This document shows, in pieces, positions 1-8,057 of a stretch of DNA of 36,619 nt. Both the position numbers and the translations under genes were made by a program. This stretch comes from Pseudonocardia sp. (lineage in GTDB: Bacteria; Actinomycetota; Actinomycetes; Mycobacteriales; Pseudonocardiaceae): contig JAODNO010000448.1 of NCBI GenBank assembly GCA_025465235.1, positions 1 through 36,619 on the forward strand, in the 5' to 3' direction. Position 1 is the first letter of the stretch. Every line of letters begins with the position of its first letter. Under the pieces are notes generated by a model. That model searched no databases, was not told the DNA's origin, and was given only the letters and a program-made list of their open reading frames with translations.

Positions 1-2
1 TC

Positions 3-1172
3 GGCGGCGGCGCCGGTTTCGGCGGGGCCTACGCGCTGCTCGGGCACGACCCCGTGGCAGCGGTACTGACCTCCGCCTCGTCATCGGCGGCGCCCGTGGC
101 CGCGACGCCCGGCTCGGTCGCGGCGGCCGCCCAGACGGCAATGCCGAGCACCGTCGACATCCGCGTCACCTTGGCCCAGGGCACCGCCGAGGGCAGCGGC
201 GTGATCCTCACCGCCGACGGCGACGTGCTCACCAATAACCACGTCGTTGCCGGCTCCACGGGCCAGATCCAGGTGACCCTCGCCGACGGGAGCCAGCACC
301 CCGCCACCGTCGTCGGCACCGCACCGAGCTACGACCTCGCCGTGATCAAGCTGCAGGGCGTCTCCGGGCTCACCCCCGCGACCCTCGGCCAGAGCGGGAG
401 CTTGCAGGTGGGCCAGCAGGTCGTGGCCATCGGGTCGCCACAGGGTCTCACCGGCACAGTCACCAGTGGCATCGTCAGTGCGTTCAACCGCACGGTGCAG
501 GTCCAGGGCGAGAACGGCTCGGGGGTCGTCTACAACGGCCTGCAGACCGACGCGCCCATCAACCCCGGCAACTCGGGCGGCCCGCTCGTGAACCTCCAGG
601 GCCAGGTCATCGGCATCAACTCCGCGATCGCCACGGCCAGCTCGCAGAACAGCGGCAGCGTCGGGCTGGGCTTCGCGATCCCCGTCGACCAGGCCAAGCG
701 GGTGGCGCAGGAGCTCATCAGCACCGGCACGGCCACCAAGCCGGTGCTCGGTGTGCAGGGCAACGCCTCGTCCTCCACCGCGGGAGCGGGTGCGCCGATC
801 GCCGCCGTGCAGCCCGGCTCACCGGCCGCGCAGGCCGGGCTGACCGCCGGTGACGTCATCACCAAGGTGGACAACAACCAGGTGCAGAACTTCTCCGACC
901 TCATCGCCCGCATCGGCTCCTACGCTCCAGGCCAGCAGGTGACGCTGACGATCAGCAACGGGGGCGCCACCCGCACCGTCAACGTGAAGCTGGGCAGCGC
1001 GCCCGACCAGGCGGCCACGCCGAGCGGCCAGGGCAACGGCCAGGGCCAGGGGGGCCAGGGCCAGGGCCAGGGGCAAGGCCAGGGGGGCCAGAGCCAGAAC
1101 CCGTTCGGCGGGGGCAACCCCTTCGGCGGGGGCGGCAACCCGTTCGGCGGCGGCAACCCCTTCGGCAACTGA
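3..1172 (+). CDS. HtrA/DegP-like trypsin-family serine protease with C-terminal PDZ domain; 5' end lies outside the window
   Basis: Catalytic triad motifs NNHVVAG (His), YDLAVIKL (Asp), GNSGGPL (Ser); PDZ region QPGSPAAQAGLTAGDVITKVDN; Gly/Gln-rich tail ending in NPFGGG repeats. Open frame continues upstream to the window edge. Confidence 0.93.
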   Translation, partial: GGGAGFGGAYALLGHDPVAAVLTSASSSAAPVAATPGSVAAAAQTAMPSTVDIRVTLAQGTAEGSGVILTADGDVLTNNHVVAGSTGQIQVTLADGSQHPATVVGTAPSYDLAVIKLQGVSGLTPATLGQSGSLQVGQQVVAIGSPQGLTGTVTSGIVSAFNRTVQVQGENGSGVVYNGLQTDAPINPGNSGGPLVNLQGQVIGINSAIATASSQNSGSVGLGFAIPVDQAKRVAQELISTGTATKPVLGVQGNASSSTAGAGAPIAAVQPGSPAAQAGLTAGDVITKVDNNQVQNFSDLIARIGSYAPGQQVTLTISNGGATRTVNVKLGSAPDQAATPSGQGNGQGQGGQGQGQGQGQGGQSQNPFGGGNPFGGGGNPFGGGNPFGN

Positions 1173-1186
1173 TCCGGCGGGGGCAG

Positions 1187-1228
1187 CGACGGCACTCTCG
1201 TCCACGGGGGTGGACGAGGGTGCCGTCG
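1187..1228. terminator. Strong stem-loop between convergent genes, likely bidirectional terminator
   Basis: cgacggcactctcgtcca-cggggg-tggacgagggtgccgtcg: 18-bp stem with a single T/G wobble and a 6-nt loop, between the stops of the protease (+) and the CoA-transferase (-). Confidence 0.85.
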
Positions 1229-1234
1229 TGCGTG

Positions 1235-2386
1235 CTACTCGAGGAGCCAGGCGCGGACCTCGGGGCCGTCCGCCCCGAGTGCGGGGGGCGGGCGATCATA
1301 GGACGGTGGGGTCACGGAGTACGTCACCGGGTTGCGCACGCTCGGGACGCCACCGGGCTTCACCACCGGGTCGAGCCCGAGCCGCTCGGCGAGGGCCAGT
1401 CCCTCGTCGATGGTGTTTATCGGGCCGCAGGGAACCCCTGCGGGCGCGAGGATGTCGAACCACTCCTGTGCCGACCTGGTGGCGAGGCGGGCCAGCAGCA
1501 GCGAGCGCAGCTCGTCGCGGTGGGCGTTGCGGTCGCCCATCGATCCGAACCGCGGGTCGTCGAGCAACTCGGGCGCACCGATCGCGATGGCGAGCCTCCG
1601 GAACTGCCCGTCGTTGGCCGCGATGACGATCAATTCGCCGTCGCCGGTCGGCAGCGGCTCGTAGGGGAAAAGGCTCAGGTGGGCGTTGCCGAGCCGCCGG
1701 GGGACGACGCCGCCGGTCAGCACCGCCGAGGTCTGGTTGACCAGCCCGGACAGCGCCGCGGACAGCAGGTTCGTCTCCACCTTCTGGCCTGAGCCGGTGC
1801 GCTCCCGGTGGTGCAGCGCCGCCATGATCGCGACGGCGGCGTGCAGCCCGGTGATCACGTCGAAGACGGCCACCCCGGCGCGGTAGGGCGGCCCGTCGGC
1901 GGCTCCCGTGACGCTCATCAGGCCGGACGTCGCCTGCACCAGCAGGTCGTAGCCCGGCAGTGCGGCCCCCGCGGCGGAGCCGAAGCCGCTGATCGAGCAG
2001 TAGACGATCCGGGGGTTCGTGCCCGCCACCGTCTCGTGGTCGAGCCCGAACCGGCGTAGCCCGCCCGGCTTGAAGTTCTCGATCATGACGTCGGCGCGCG
2101 CGGCGAGCCGCTGCGCGACATCGAGGTCGGCGGGATCCGCGAGGTCCAGCACGATCGAGCGCTTGCCCCGGTTGATCGACAGGTAGTAGGTGGCCGTGCC
2201 GTCGTCGGCAGTCGGAGGCACCCACGTGCGGGTGTCGTCGCCGGTGCGGGGTCCCTCCACCTTGATCACCGTGGCGCCGAGGTCGGCGAGCAGCATCGTG
2301 GCGTAGGGCCCGGCGAGGATGCGGGAGAAGTCGGCCACGACCACACCGGCCAGGGGTCCAGTGACCGGCTGGTCGTCATCGAGCAC
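1235..2386 (-). CDS. CaiB/BaiF family (class III) CoA-transferase
   Basis: PLAGVVVADFSRILAGPYATMLLADLGATVIKVEGPRTGDDTR and YYLSINRGKRSIVLDL are signature CaiB/BaiF motifs. Confidence 0.93.
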   Translation of the reverse strand: MLDDDQPVTGPLAGVVVADFSRILAGPYATMLLADLGATVIKVEGPRTGDDTRTWVPPTADDGTATYYLSINRGKRSIVLDLADPADLDVAQRLAARADVMIENFKPGGLRRFGLDHETVAGTNPRIVYCSISGFGSAAGAALPGYDLLVQATSGLMSVTGAADGPPYRAGVAVFDVITGLHAAVAIMAALHHRERTGSGQKVETNLLSAALSGLVNQTSAVLTGGVVPRRLGNAHLSLFPYEPLPTGDGELIVIAANDGQFRRLAIAIGAPELLDDPRFGSMGDRNAHRDELRSLLLARLATRSAQEWFDILAPAGVPCGPINTIDEGLALAERLGLDPVVKPGGVPSVRNPVTYSVTPPSYDRPPPALGADGPEVRAWLLE

Positions 2387-2400
2387 GCACGGACCCTATG

Positions 2401-3915
2401 TCAGCCCTTCGCCGACGCAGGATCGGACGTGCCCACGATCTCAGGCGGAGAATCGGTGAGCTTCTGCGGCGTCAGCCGGGGGCGGGGGCGCAGCACGGTC
2501 AGGGTGAGCAGGGCCGCCAGCGCCACCGCTGTGGCGCCCGCCGCGAAGGCCAGGTGATAGCCGCCGGCCAGGGCTTCCTGCTGGGGCACGCCAGTTGCCG
2601 TCGCGGCGTCGGTACGGGCGGTCGCGAGCGCGGCCAGCACGGCGATCCCCAGCGCCCCACCCACCTGCTGGCTGGTGTTCGCGAGTCCGGACGCCAGTCC
2701 GGCATCGGCCGGTGTGGCGTCGGACATCATCACGGTCGTGACGGCGGGCAGGGAGAGCCCGGCGCCGACGCCGAGCACGAGCATCGACGGCAGCACGTCC
2801 ACCAGGTAGCTCCCAGCCGGGGGGCGGGTCAGGAGCAGCAGTCCCGCCACGAGGAGCACCTCGCCCACCAGGAGCACGGGCCGCGGCCCGAACCGGGCGA
2901 TCAGCCGCCCCGACGCGGCCAGCGAGACGACCGCGATCGTCACCGGGATCGGCAGGAGCGCGAGGCCGGTCTCTGCCGGCGCGTAGCCCAGTGCGCCTTG
3001 CAGGTGGAGCGCCACGGTGAACTGGAAGCCCAGCATCCCGGCCACCATGAGCAACTGCACGAGGTTGCCGCCGGACACGGCGCGCGACCGGAAGATGCCC
3101 AGCCGCACGAGCGGGTCGGCCGCGCGCGACTGGCGGACGACGAACCCGACGAGCAGCGCCAGCGCCAGCGCGGCGAGGCCGATCCGGACCTGCGGCCCCG
3201 ACGTGTCGACGATCGTGAACACCGCGAGCACCAGGCCCGCCGTGACGAGCAGGCCCCCGACCAGGTCGGGCCGCCCGGCGCCGCCCACCGGCCGGTCACG
3301 CTCGATCACGCGAAGGGAGAGCAGCACCGCCGCGACCCCGATAGGGACGTTGACGAGGAAGATCCAGCGCCAGCCGACGGTCTCGGTGAGCACCCCGCCG
3401 AGCAGCGTGCCGATGGACGCCCCGGCCGCGCCGACGAATGCATAGACGCCAATCGCCCGCGCCCGTTCCCCCGGCTCGGGAAAGAGCCCGACGATCATGC
3501 CGAGGACCACCGCCGACGCCATCGCTGCCGCCACACCCTGCAGGAACCGGGCCGCGACCAGCATCCCGGCGCCCACCGCGAGGCCGCAGAGCAGCGAGGC
3601 CACGACGAAGAGCGCGAGGCCCACCACCAGCATGCGGCGCCTGCCCAGGAGGTCGCCTAGCCTGCCGGCCAGCAGGAGCAGCCCGCCGAGCGGGACGAGG
3701 TAGGCGTTGACCGTCCAGGCCAGTCCGGTGGCCGTGAAGCCCAGGTCGGCCTGGATCGCCGGGAGCGCGACGCTGACGATCGTGCCGTCGAGAATGACCA
3801 TGAGCATGCCTGCGCAGAGCACGGCGAGCGCGGCCCATCGGGAGTGTGCAGGGCGGGGGGCTGCACGGGTGCCGTTCGGTGTCGTGCCGTTCTTTGTCCT
3901 GCCGGTCGATGTCAT
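2401..3915 (-). CDS. MFS transporter, DHA2/EmrB-QacA-like drug efflux
   Basis: MLMVILDGTIVSVALPAIQADLGFTATGLAWTVNAYLV; LGDLLGRRRMLVVGL; many hydrophobic segments (about 14 TM). Confidence 0.93.
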   Translation of the reverse strand: MTSTGRTKNGTTPNGTRAAPRPAHSRWAALAVLCAGMLMVILDGTIVSVALPAIQADLGFTATGLAWTVNAYLVPLGGLLLLAGRLGDLLGRRRMLVVGLALFVVASLLCGLAVGAGMLVAARFLQGVAAAMASAVVLGMIVGLFPEPGERARAIGVYAFVGAAGASIGTLLGGVLTETVGWRWIFLVNVPIGVAAVLLSLRVIERDRPVGGAGRPDLVGGLLVTAGLVLAVFTIVDTSGPQVRIGLAALALALLVGFVVRQSRAADPLVRLGIFRSRAVSGGNLVQLLMVAGMLGFQFTVALHLQGALGYAPAETGLALLPIPVTIAVVSLAASGRLIARFGPRPVLLVGEVLLVAGLLLLTRPPAGSYLVDVLPSMLVLGVGAGLSLPAVTTVMMSDATPADAGLASGLANTSQQVGGALGIAVLAALATARTDAATATGVPQQEALAGGYHLAFAAGATAVALAALLTLTVLRPRPRLTPQKLTDSPPEIVGTSDPASAKG

Positions 3916-3924
3916 GGCTCAGAC

Positions 3925-3947
3925 CTCCTGGTTGTGCCGACCAGGAG
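3925..3947 (-). promoter_or_regulatory. 5'UTR hairpin overlapping the Shine-Dalgarno of the MFS gene
   Basis: CTCCTGGT-7nt-ACCAGGAG perfect 8-bp inverted repeat; on the minus strand the 3' arm forms the AGGAGG SD located 9-10 nt before ATG at 3915. Confidence 0.6.
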
Positions 3948-3976
3948 AAACCGTAGCAGATAGTTCCGTTGTAGAC

Positions 3977-3992
3977 GATACTGTTATGTATC
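3977..3992. promoter_or_regulatory. Operator-like palindrome GATAC-N6-GTATC in the marR/MFS intergenic region
   Basis: gatactgttatgtatc, AT-rich, between marR stop and MFS start. Confidence 0.4.
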
Positions 3993-4503
3993 AAACCGAT
4001 CGGGACGACCGCTGGGACCGACGACGGGGAGCATTGGGCGTGGGCTCCACCGTCGAGAGCGGGCCTCCGGCGCCGACCAGGCCGACCAGGGCGTCCAGCA
4101 GGACGCTCCGCTGCTCGTCGGACAGGACCCCCAGCACCTCGTCGTAGACGCCGTCGATGATCGTGCGCGCATTCGCGACCACCCGATCGCCCTCCTCGGT
4201 GGTCTCCACGATCCGGGCCCTGCGGTCGGTGCGCGACGGCGTGCGGCGAGCGAGGCCCGCGCCCTCGAGATGGTCCAGCGTGACGACCATGGTGGTCTTG
4301 TCGAGCAACGCGATCTCGGCCAGCTCGCCCTGCGTCAGCTCCCCCGGCATCGCCTTGGACAGCACGCAGTAGCCCCGCGGCGTGATGTCGAGCTCGGCCA
4401 GTGCTGCGGTCATCCGCACCGCCAGCGCCTGGCTGGCCTTGTCGAACAGGTAGCTCAGGTCACCGCGGATCTCGTCGTCGCTGCGCACGGCCATGAGGAC
4501 CAT
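3991..4503 (-). CDS. MarR family transcriptional regulator
   Basis: LDITPRGYCVLSKAMPGELTQGELAEIALLDKTTMVVTLDHLEGAGLARRTPSRTDRRARIVETTEEG: MarR winged-helix signature. Start may be the internal ATG at about 4494. Confidence 0.92.
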   Translation of the reverse strand: MVLMAVRSDDEIRGDLSYLFDKASQALAVRMTAALAELDITPRGYCVLSKAMPGELTQGELAEIALLDKTTMVVTLDHLEGAGLARRTPSRTDRRARIVETTEEGDRVVANARTIIDGVYDEVLGVLSDEQRSVLLDALVGLVGAGGPLSTVEPTPNAPRRRSQRSSRSV

Positions 4504-5314
4504 CGTACAGATGTTCTATGTTCAGATCATCCCGCAACGGATCGATCCCGGAGCGCAGCAGCTCGGCGGCCGTCGCGTCCGGCGCGGTGATCATCGCGTC
4601 GTGCGCGGTGGCGAGCTCGCGCCACTCCCAGCCCTCGCGCCGCACGATCGCATGGGCCGACTCGATCAGCGGGTAGGGCGGGTCGATACAGCAGACATAG
4701 CTGATGGGCAGCCCGTTGCCCAGCGGCGCGCGCAGCCCGAACGGCTCGCTGTAGGAGCGCAGCGGCTGGGGGGTGAGCAGCCGGTCGACCCAGGCCACGT
4801 CGTCCGGGTCGCTCAGCCCGAACGCCGCCGCGGGCGGGGGCGGGTAGGCCAACCCGGTCGAGGACGCTTTCGCCGCGGCGGTGCGGGCCTCGACCGCCTC
4901 GAAGGGAAGCCCGCTGAACGCCGGCTCGCCCGGTTCCACCACCACCCCGTCGAGCAGGACGAGGCGGCGCAGCCGGTGTGGCAGCCGGTCGGCGACGCCG
5001 AGGGCGACGAGCGCGCCGAAGCTGTGTCCCACCAGCACGACGTCGCGCAGCTCCTCGTGTTCCAGCACGGCGACGACGTCCTGTACCAGGGTGGCCGGCC
5101 CGACGTCGGCGGTCAGCAGATGCGCCCGCTCACCGAAGCCCGTGAGCGTCGGTGTGAAGACCTCGTGCCCTGCCGCGCGCAGCAGCCGCGCGACCCGAAC
5201 CCAGCACCAGCCGCCGTGGCACGCGCCGTGCACCAGCACGAAGGGATCGCGCTGTCCCAGCGGGTCGCTCCTCCTCGTCTCGTTCACGGACCGAGTCTGG
5301 CAGGAAGCACTCAC
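4460..5314 (-). CDS. Alpha/beta hydrolase
   Basis: FVLVHGACHGGWCWVRVARLLRAAGHEVFTPTLTGFGER; nucleophile elbow GHSFG; GTG start overlapping the upstream stop by 4 nt. Confidence 0.87.
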   Translation of the reverse strand: MSASCQTRSVNETRRSDPLGQRDPFVLVHGACHGGWCWVRVARLLRAAGHEVFTPTLTGFGERAHLLTADVGPATLVQDVVAVLEHEELRDVVLVGHSFGALVALGVADRLPHRLRRLVLLDGVVVEPGEPAFSGLPFEAVEARTAAAKASSTGLAYPPPPAAAFGLSDPDDVAWVDRLLTPQPLRSYSEPFGLRAPLGNGLPISYVCCIDPPYPLIESAHAIVRREGWEWRELATAHDAMITAPDATAAELLRSGIDPLRDDLNIEHLYDGPHGRAQRRRDPR

Positions 5315-7464
5315 CGCGGCGCGACCGTTTGCGCGGTCTGCGTGTCGACGGCGGGCTCCGGCTGCCCGAGGTCGGTCAGCCAGCCACGCAACACGCGGTG
5401 CAGCGCCTCGGCGCCCACGATCTCCCCAGGTGCGGTGAGGTCCGCGGGGTGGAGGAGGAAACCTCTCGACTGGGGGCCGCCCATCCCCCCGTGCGAGCCG
5501 ACGTGCGGCTCGAAGGGCGAGGCCTCGTCCCGTGCGGCGTCGTACCTGCTGTTGATCATGATGTCCGGGCAGTGCGCGAAACCGTCCACCCGCCGGACGA
5601 GGGCGGCGGCGTGCGGCCCATAGGGGAGCAGCGGGTCCTCGCCGACCACCACCCCGGCCGCCAGCCGGTGCAGCCCGTCGCGGCCGAGGACGACGGGCCC
5701 GAACTCGGCGCTACGGACCAGCAGGAAGCCGACGCCTGCGTGGTCGACGAGTGCCGGCAGCAGCTCGGGGAACTCGCGCTCGATCGTCTCCAGCTCGACC
5801 CGGCCCTCGTGCTCGGTGAACGAGACCATCGCCACGTGCCCCGACGCGATGACGACCACGCCGGGAGCCACCCGCGTGACCGCCCCGGGGGCACCGCTCT
5901 CGGTGCGCGGGCGGTCCTGCGCCGCGCCTGCCCGCTCGACCCGCGTCCGCAGCCTGCGCGCGATCGGTCCGCTCCCGGTCGAGGCCTCCGCCAGCGCGGC
6001 ACCCACCTGCCAGCCCTCGGCGGGCCGTCTCGCATCGGCGTTGACGCCACGGCGCGGCTCCGGTTGCGGTGCCCCGCACAGCCGCCCGACCAGCACCCCG
6101 ATCGACTCCCCGAACCGGTCGGTGAACGCCCAGCCCTGCGTCTGGCCGTGGTCCGACAGCGCCACGATGTGGTACCGGCGAGGCGCGAGCTGGGTGGCCC
6201 GGTGCAGCCTGCCGATCTGCTGGTCGATCGAGCGCAGCACCGCGAGCGCGTCGAACCGCTCGACGCCGGAGTGGTGGGCCACCTCGTCGTACCCGAGGAA
6301 GTCGGCGTAGACCGCCGCCCGACCGGCCAGCATGTCCTCGATGATCGCCGAGACGACGATGTCGCGGACGATCACCGTGGTGGCGCTGCGGGCGAACGGG
6401 TAGAACCCGCCCCGGTTCACCCGCGGCCGCACGTCGGCGCGCCGCTGCCGCGTGGAGGCGGAGATCTCCCGGACGACGTCGACGAGCGCCCCGGCCAAGG
6501 TGCGCAGCGTGTTGGCCGGGTTCGCGAAGTAGGCGTAGTAGCCGGCGCCGACCCGGTCCGAGGAGCCGCGGCGACGTCTGCGCGCGGCTCCGGTCAGCAG
6601 CGGGAGCGCGCTCATGGTCAGGCTGCCGTGCGGCGCGTCGCCGGTGAAGAGGTTGCCGTGTCCTGCGCCGTCGACGCTGAGCAGCCCGCGTCCGTCGGAG
6701 TGGCGCCGCTCGATCTCGGCTGCGTCCTCGGGGTGCCCGCAGGCCATCACGTGGTCGCGGTCCTTCTCGTACCAGCGAAACCCGATGATGTCGGAGTTGT
6801 CGCCGTGTAGGATGCCGCAGACGCTCGCCCCGGTCTGCGAGCTCCAGTCCGTGTGCCACTCGCTGAGGTGGTGACTCCCGGCGTCGAGCCAGCGGGCGAA
6901 CGTCGGCATGTCGCCATCGCGCACGGCCCGCCGCACGGTGTCCATGCCCAGCCCGTCGACCTGCAGGAACAGCACGCCCGGCGGCATCTCGCCGTCCCCG
7001 CCGGTCCCTCGGCGGGCGATGCGCCGCGCCGCGCGCCGGAAGAACAGCTCGTCCTCGTCGAGTGCCAGCAGGCTGGAAGCGAGCGTTGCGAGCACCGAGA
7101 ACGCAACCGCCACGACGACCGCCGTGCGGAAGTCGGCGATCACCACTCCCGGCACGACGAAGGAGATCGCCAGCACCCCGGCGCCGAGCAGCAGGAACGA
7201 CCCGAACCCGAGCGTGAACACCGCGATCGGCAGCGCGACCCGCAGGATCAGCGGCCACACGACAGCGCTGAGCACGCCGAACAGCAGCGCGCACACCGTG
7301 GGCTGCCACCAGTCCGCCATCGAGAAACCCGCGAGCCACAGGTCGAGCAGCCGCAGCGCACCGGCCGTCAACACCCACACCAGGAGCACCCGCGCAGCAA
7401 CCCGGCCTCCCCGCAACAGCCGTCCTGTGCCGTGATCTGACCCGGCCGATCCCGTTGCGTTCAC
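5311..7464 (-). CDS. N-terminal 4-TM (mycobacterial phage-holin-superfamily-IV-like) domain fused to AlkP-superfamily type I phosphodiesterase/nucleotide pyrophosphatase-like domain
   Basis: Hydrophobic N-terminus (VLLVWVLTAGALRLLDLWLAG...); AlkP motifs FLQVDGLGMD, WSSQTGASVCGILHGDN (Thr nucleophile), YADFLGYDEVAHHSG, ALSDHGQT. GTG at 7464 overlaps the DedA stop (GTGA); the tracked ORF start at 7806 is an over-extension. Confidence 0.88.
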   Translation of the reverse strand: MNATGSAGSDHGTGRLLRGGRVAARVLLVWVLTAGALRLLDLWLAGFSMADWWQPTVCALLFGVLSAVVWPLILRVALPIAVFTLGFGSFLLLGAGVLAISFVVPGVVIADFRTAVVVAVAFSVLATLASSLLALDEDELFFRRAARRIARRGTGGDGEMPPGVLFLQVDGLGMDTVRRAVRDGDMPTFARWLDAGSHHLSEWHTDWSSQTGASVCGILHGDNSDIIGFRWYEKDRDHVMACGHPEDAAEIERRHSDGRGLLSVDGAGHGNLFTGDAPHGSLTMSALPLLTGAARRRRRGSSDRVGAGYYAYFANPANTLRTLAGALVDVVREISASTRQRRADVRPRVNRGGFYPFARSATTVIVRDIVVSAIIEDMLAGRAAVYADFLGYDEVAHHSGVERFDALAVLRSIDQQIGRLHRATQLAPRRYHIVALSDHGQTQGWAFTDRFGESIGVLVGRLCGAPQPEPRRGVNADARRPAEGWQVGAALAEASTGSGPIARRLRTRVERAGAAQDRPRTESGAPGAVTRVAPGVVVIASGHVAMVSFTEHEGRVELETIEREFPELLPALVDHAGVGFLLVRSAEFGPVVLGRDGLHRLAAGVVVGEDPLLPYGPHAAALVRRVDGFAHCPDIMINSRYDAARDEASPFEPHVGSHGGMGGPQSRGFLLHPADLTAPGEIVGAEALHRVLRGWLTDLGQPEPAVDTQTAQTVAPR

Positions 7465-8057
7465 CGACGGGCCTTTCGTCGGCGCAGCCGGGCTGACACC
7501 AGCGATGCGACGCCGCCGAGCACCAGCACGAGCACTGCGGCCAGGAGTGTCGCAATCAGCGGGTCGTCGAACAGGCCGCCGCTGACGATCCCCAGCGCGG
7601 CGTACGTGATCGCCCACAGCAGGCAGGCCACCATGGCCGCCGGCACGAACCGCCGCCAGGAGTAGCCGAGTGCGCCGGCGGCGAGCAGCACCGGAATCCG
7701 CCCGGCAGGCACCAGCCTGCCGACCACGACGAGCTGCCAGCCCCGCGTCGCGAACTGCCGGCGGGCCGACGCCAGCCGCTCCGGGGTCTGGCCCCGGGCC
7801 ACCCACCGCAGCGCCGCGTCGCTGCCCGCCCTGGCCACGCCGAAGGTCACCAGGTCACCGAGCAGGGCCCCCGCTGCGGCAAGCAGGACGACGAGCGGGA
7901 GTGACAGGTGGTCGGTGGTGGTCGCGATCGCGGCGGCCGCCCCGACCACGGCGCCGGTCGGCACGACCGGGACCAGCGATCCGAGCAGCACCCCGCCGAA
8001 CAGAGCCGGGTACCCGATGGCGGCCGGGTCGGTCCAGCTGCCGGACAGGGCGATCAC
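7461..8057 (-). CDS. DedA family (SNARE-associated/VTT) membrane protein
   Basis: YPALFGGVLLGSLVPVVPTGAVVGAAAAIA; GALLGDLVTFGVARAGSDAALRW; VVVGRLVPAGRIPVLLAAGALGYSWRRF. Confidence 0.87.
   Translation of the reverse strand: MIALSGSWTDPAAIGYPALFGGVLLGSLVPVVPTGAVVGAAAAIATTTDHLSLPLVVLLAAAGALLGDLVTFGVARAGSDAALRWVARGQTPERLASARRQFATRGWQLVVVGRLVPAGRIPVLLAAGALGYSWRRFVPAAMVACLLWAITYAALGIVSGGLFDDPLIATLLAAVLVLVLGGVASLVSARLRRRKARR

Noticed and set aside
1020-1172. Repeats at the protease 3' end as a CRISPR or tandem-repeat locus
   Set aside because: Repeats are in frame and encode Gly/Gln/NPF low-complexity protein; no spacers.
2398-3660. 420-aa plus-strand ORF
   Set aside because: Antisense shadow of the MFS gene; low-complexity basic/acidic composition.
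5329-6810. 493-aa plus-strand ORF
   Set aside because: Antisense shadow of the AlkP-type phosphodiesterase gene.
7090-7464. Holin-like domain as evidence of prophage
   Set aside because: No integrase, terminase, capsid or lysin genes are present; the domain is fused to a metabolic-type hydrolase in a housekeeping-like neighbourhood.
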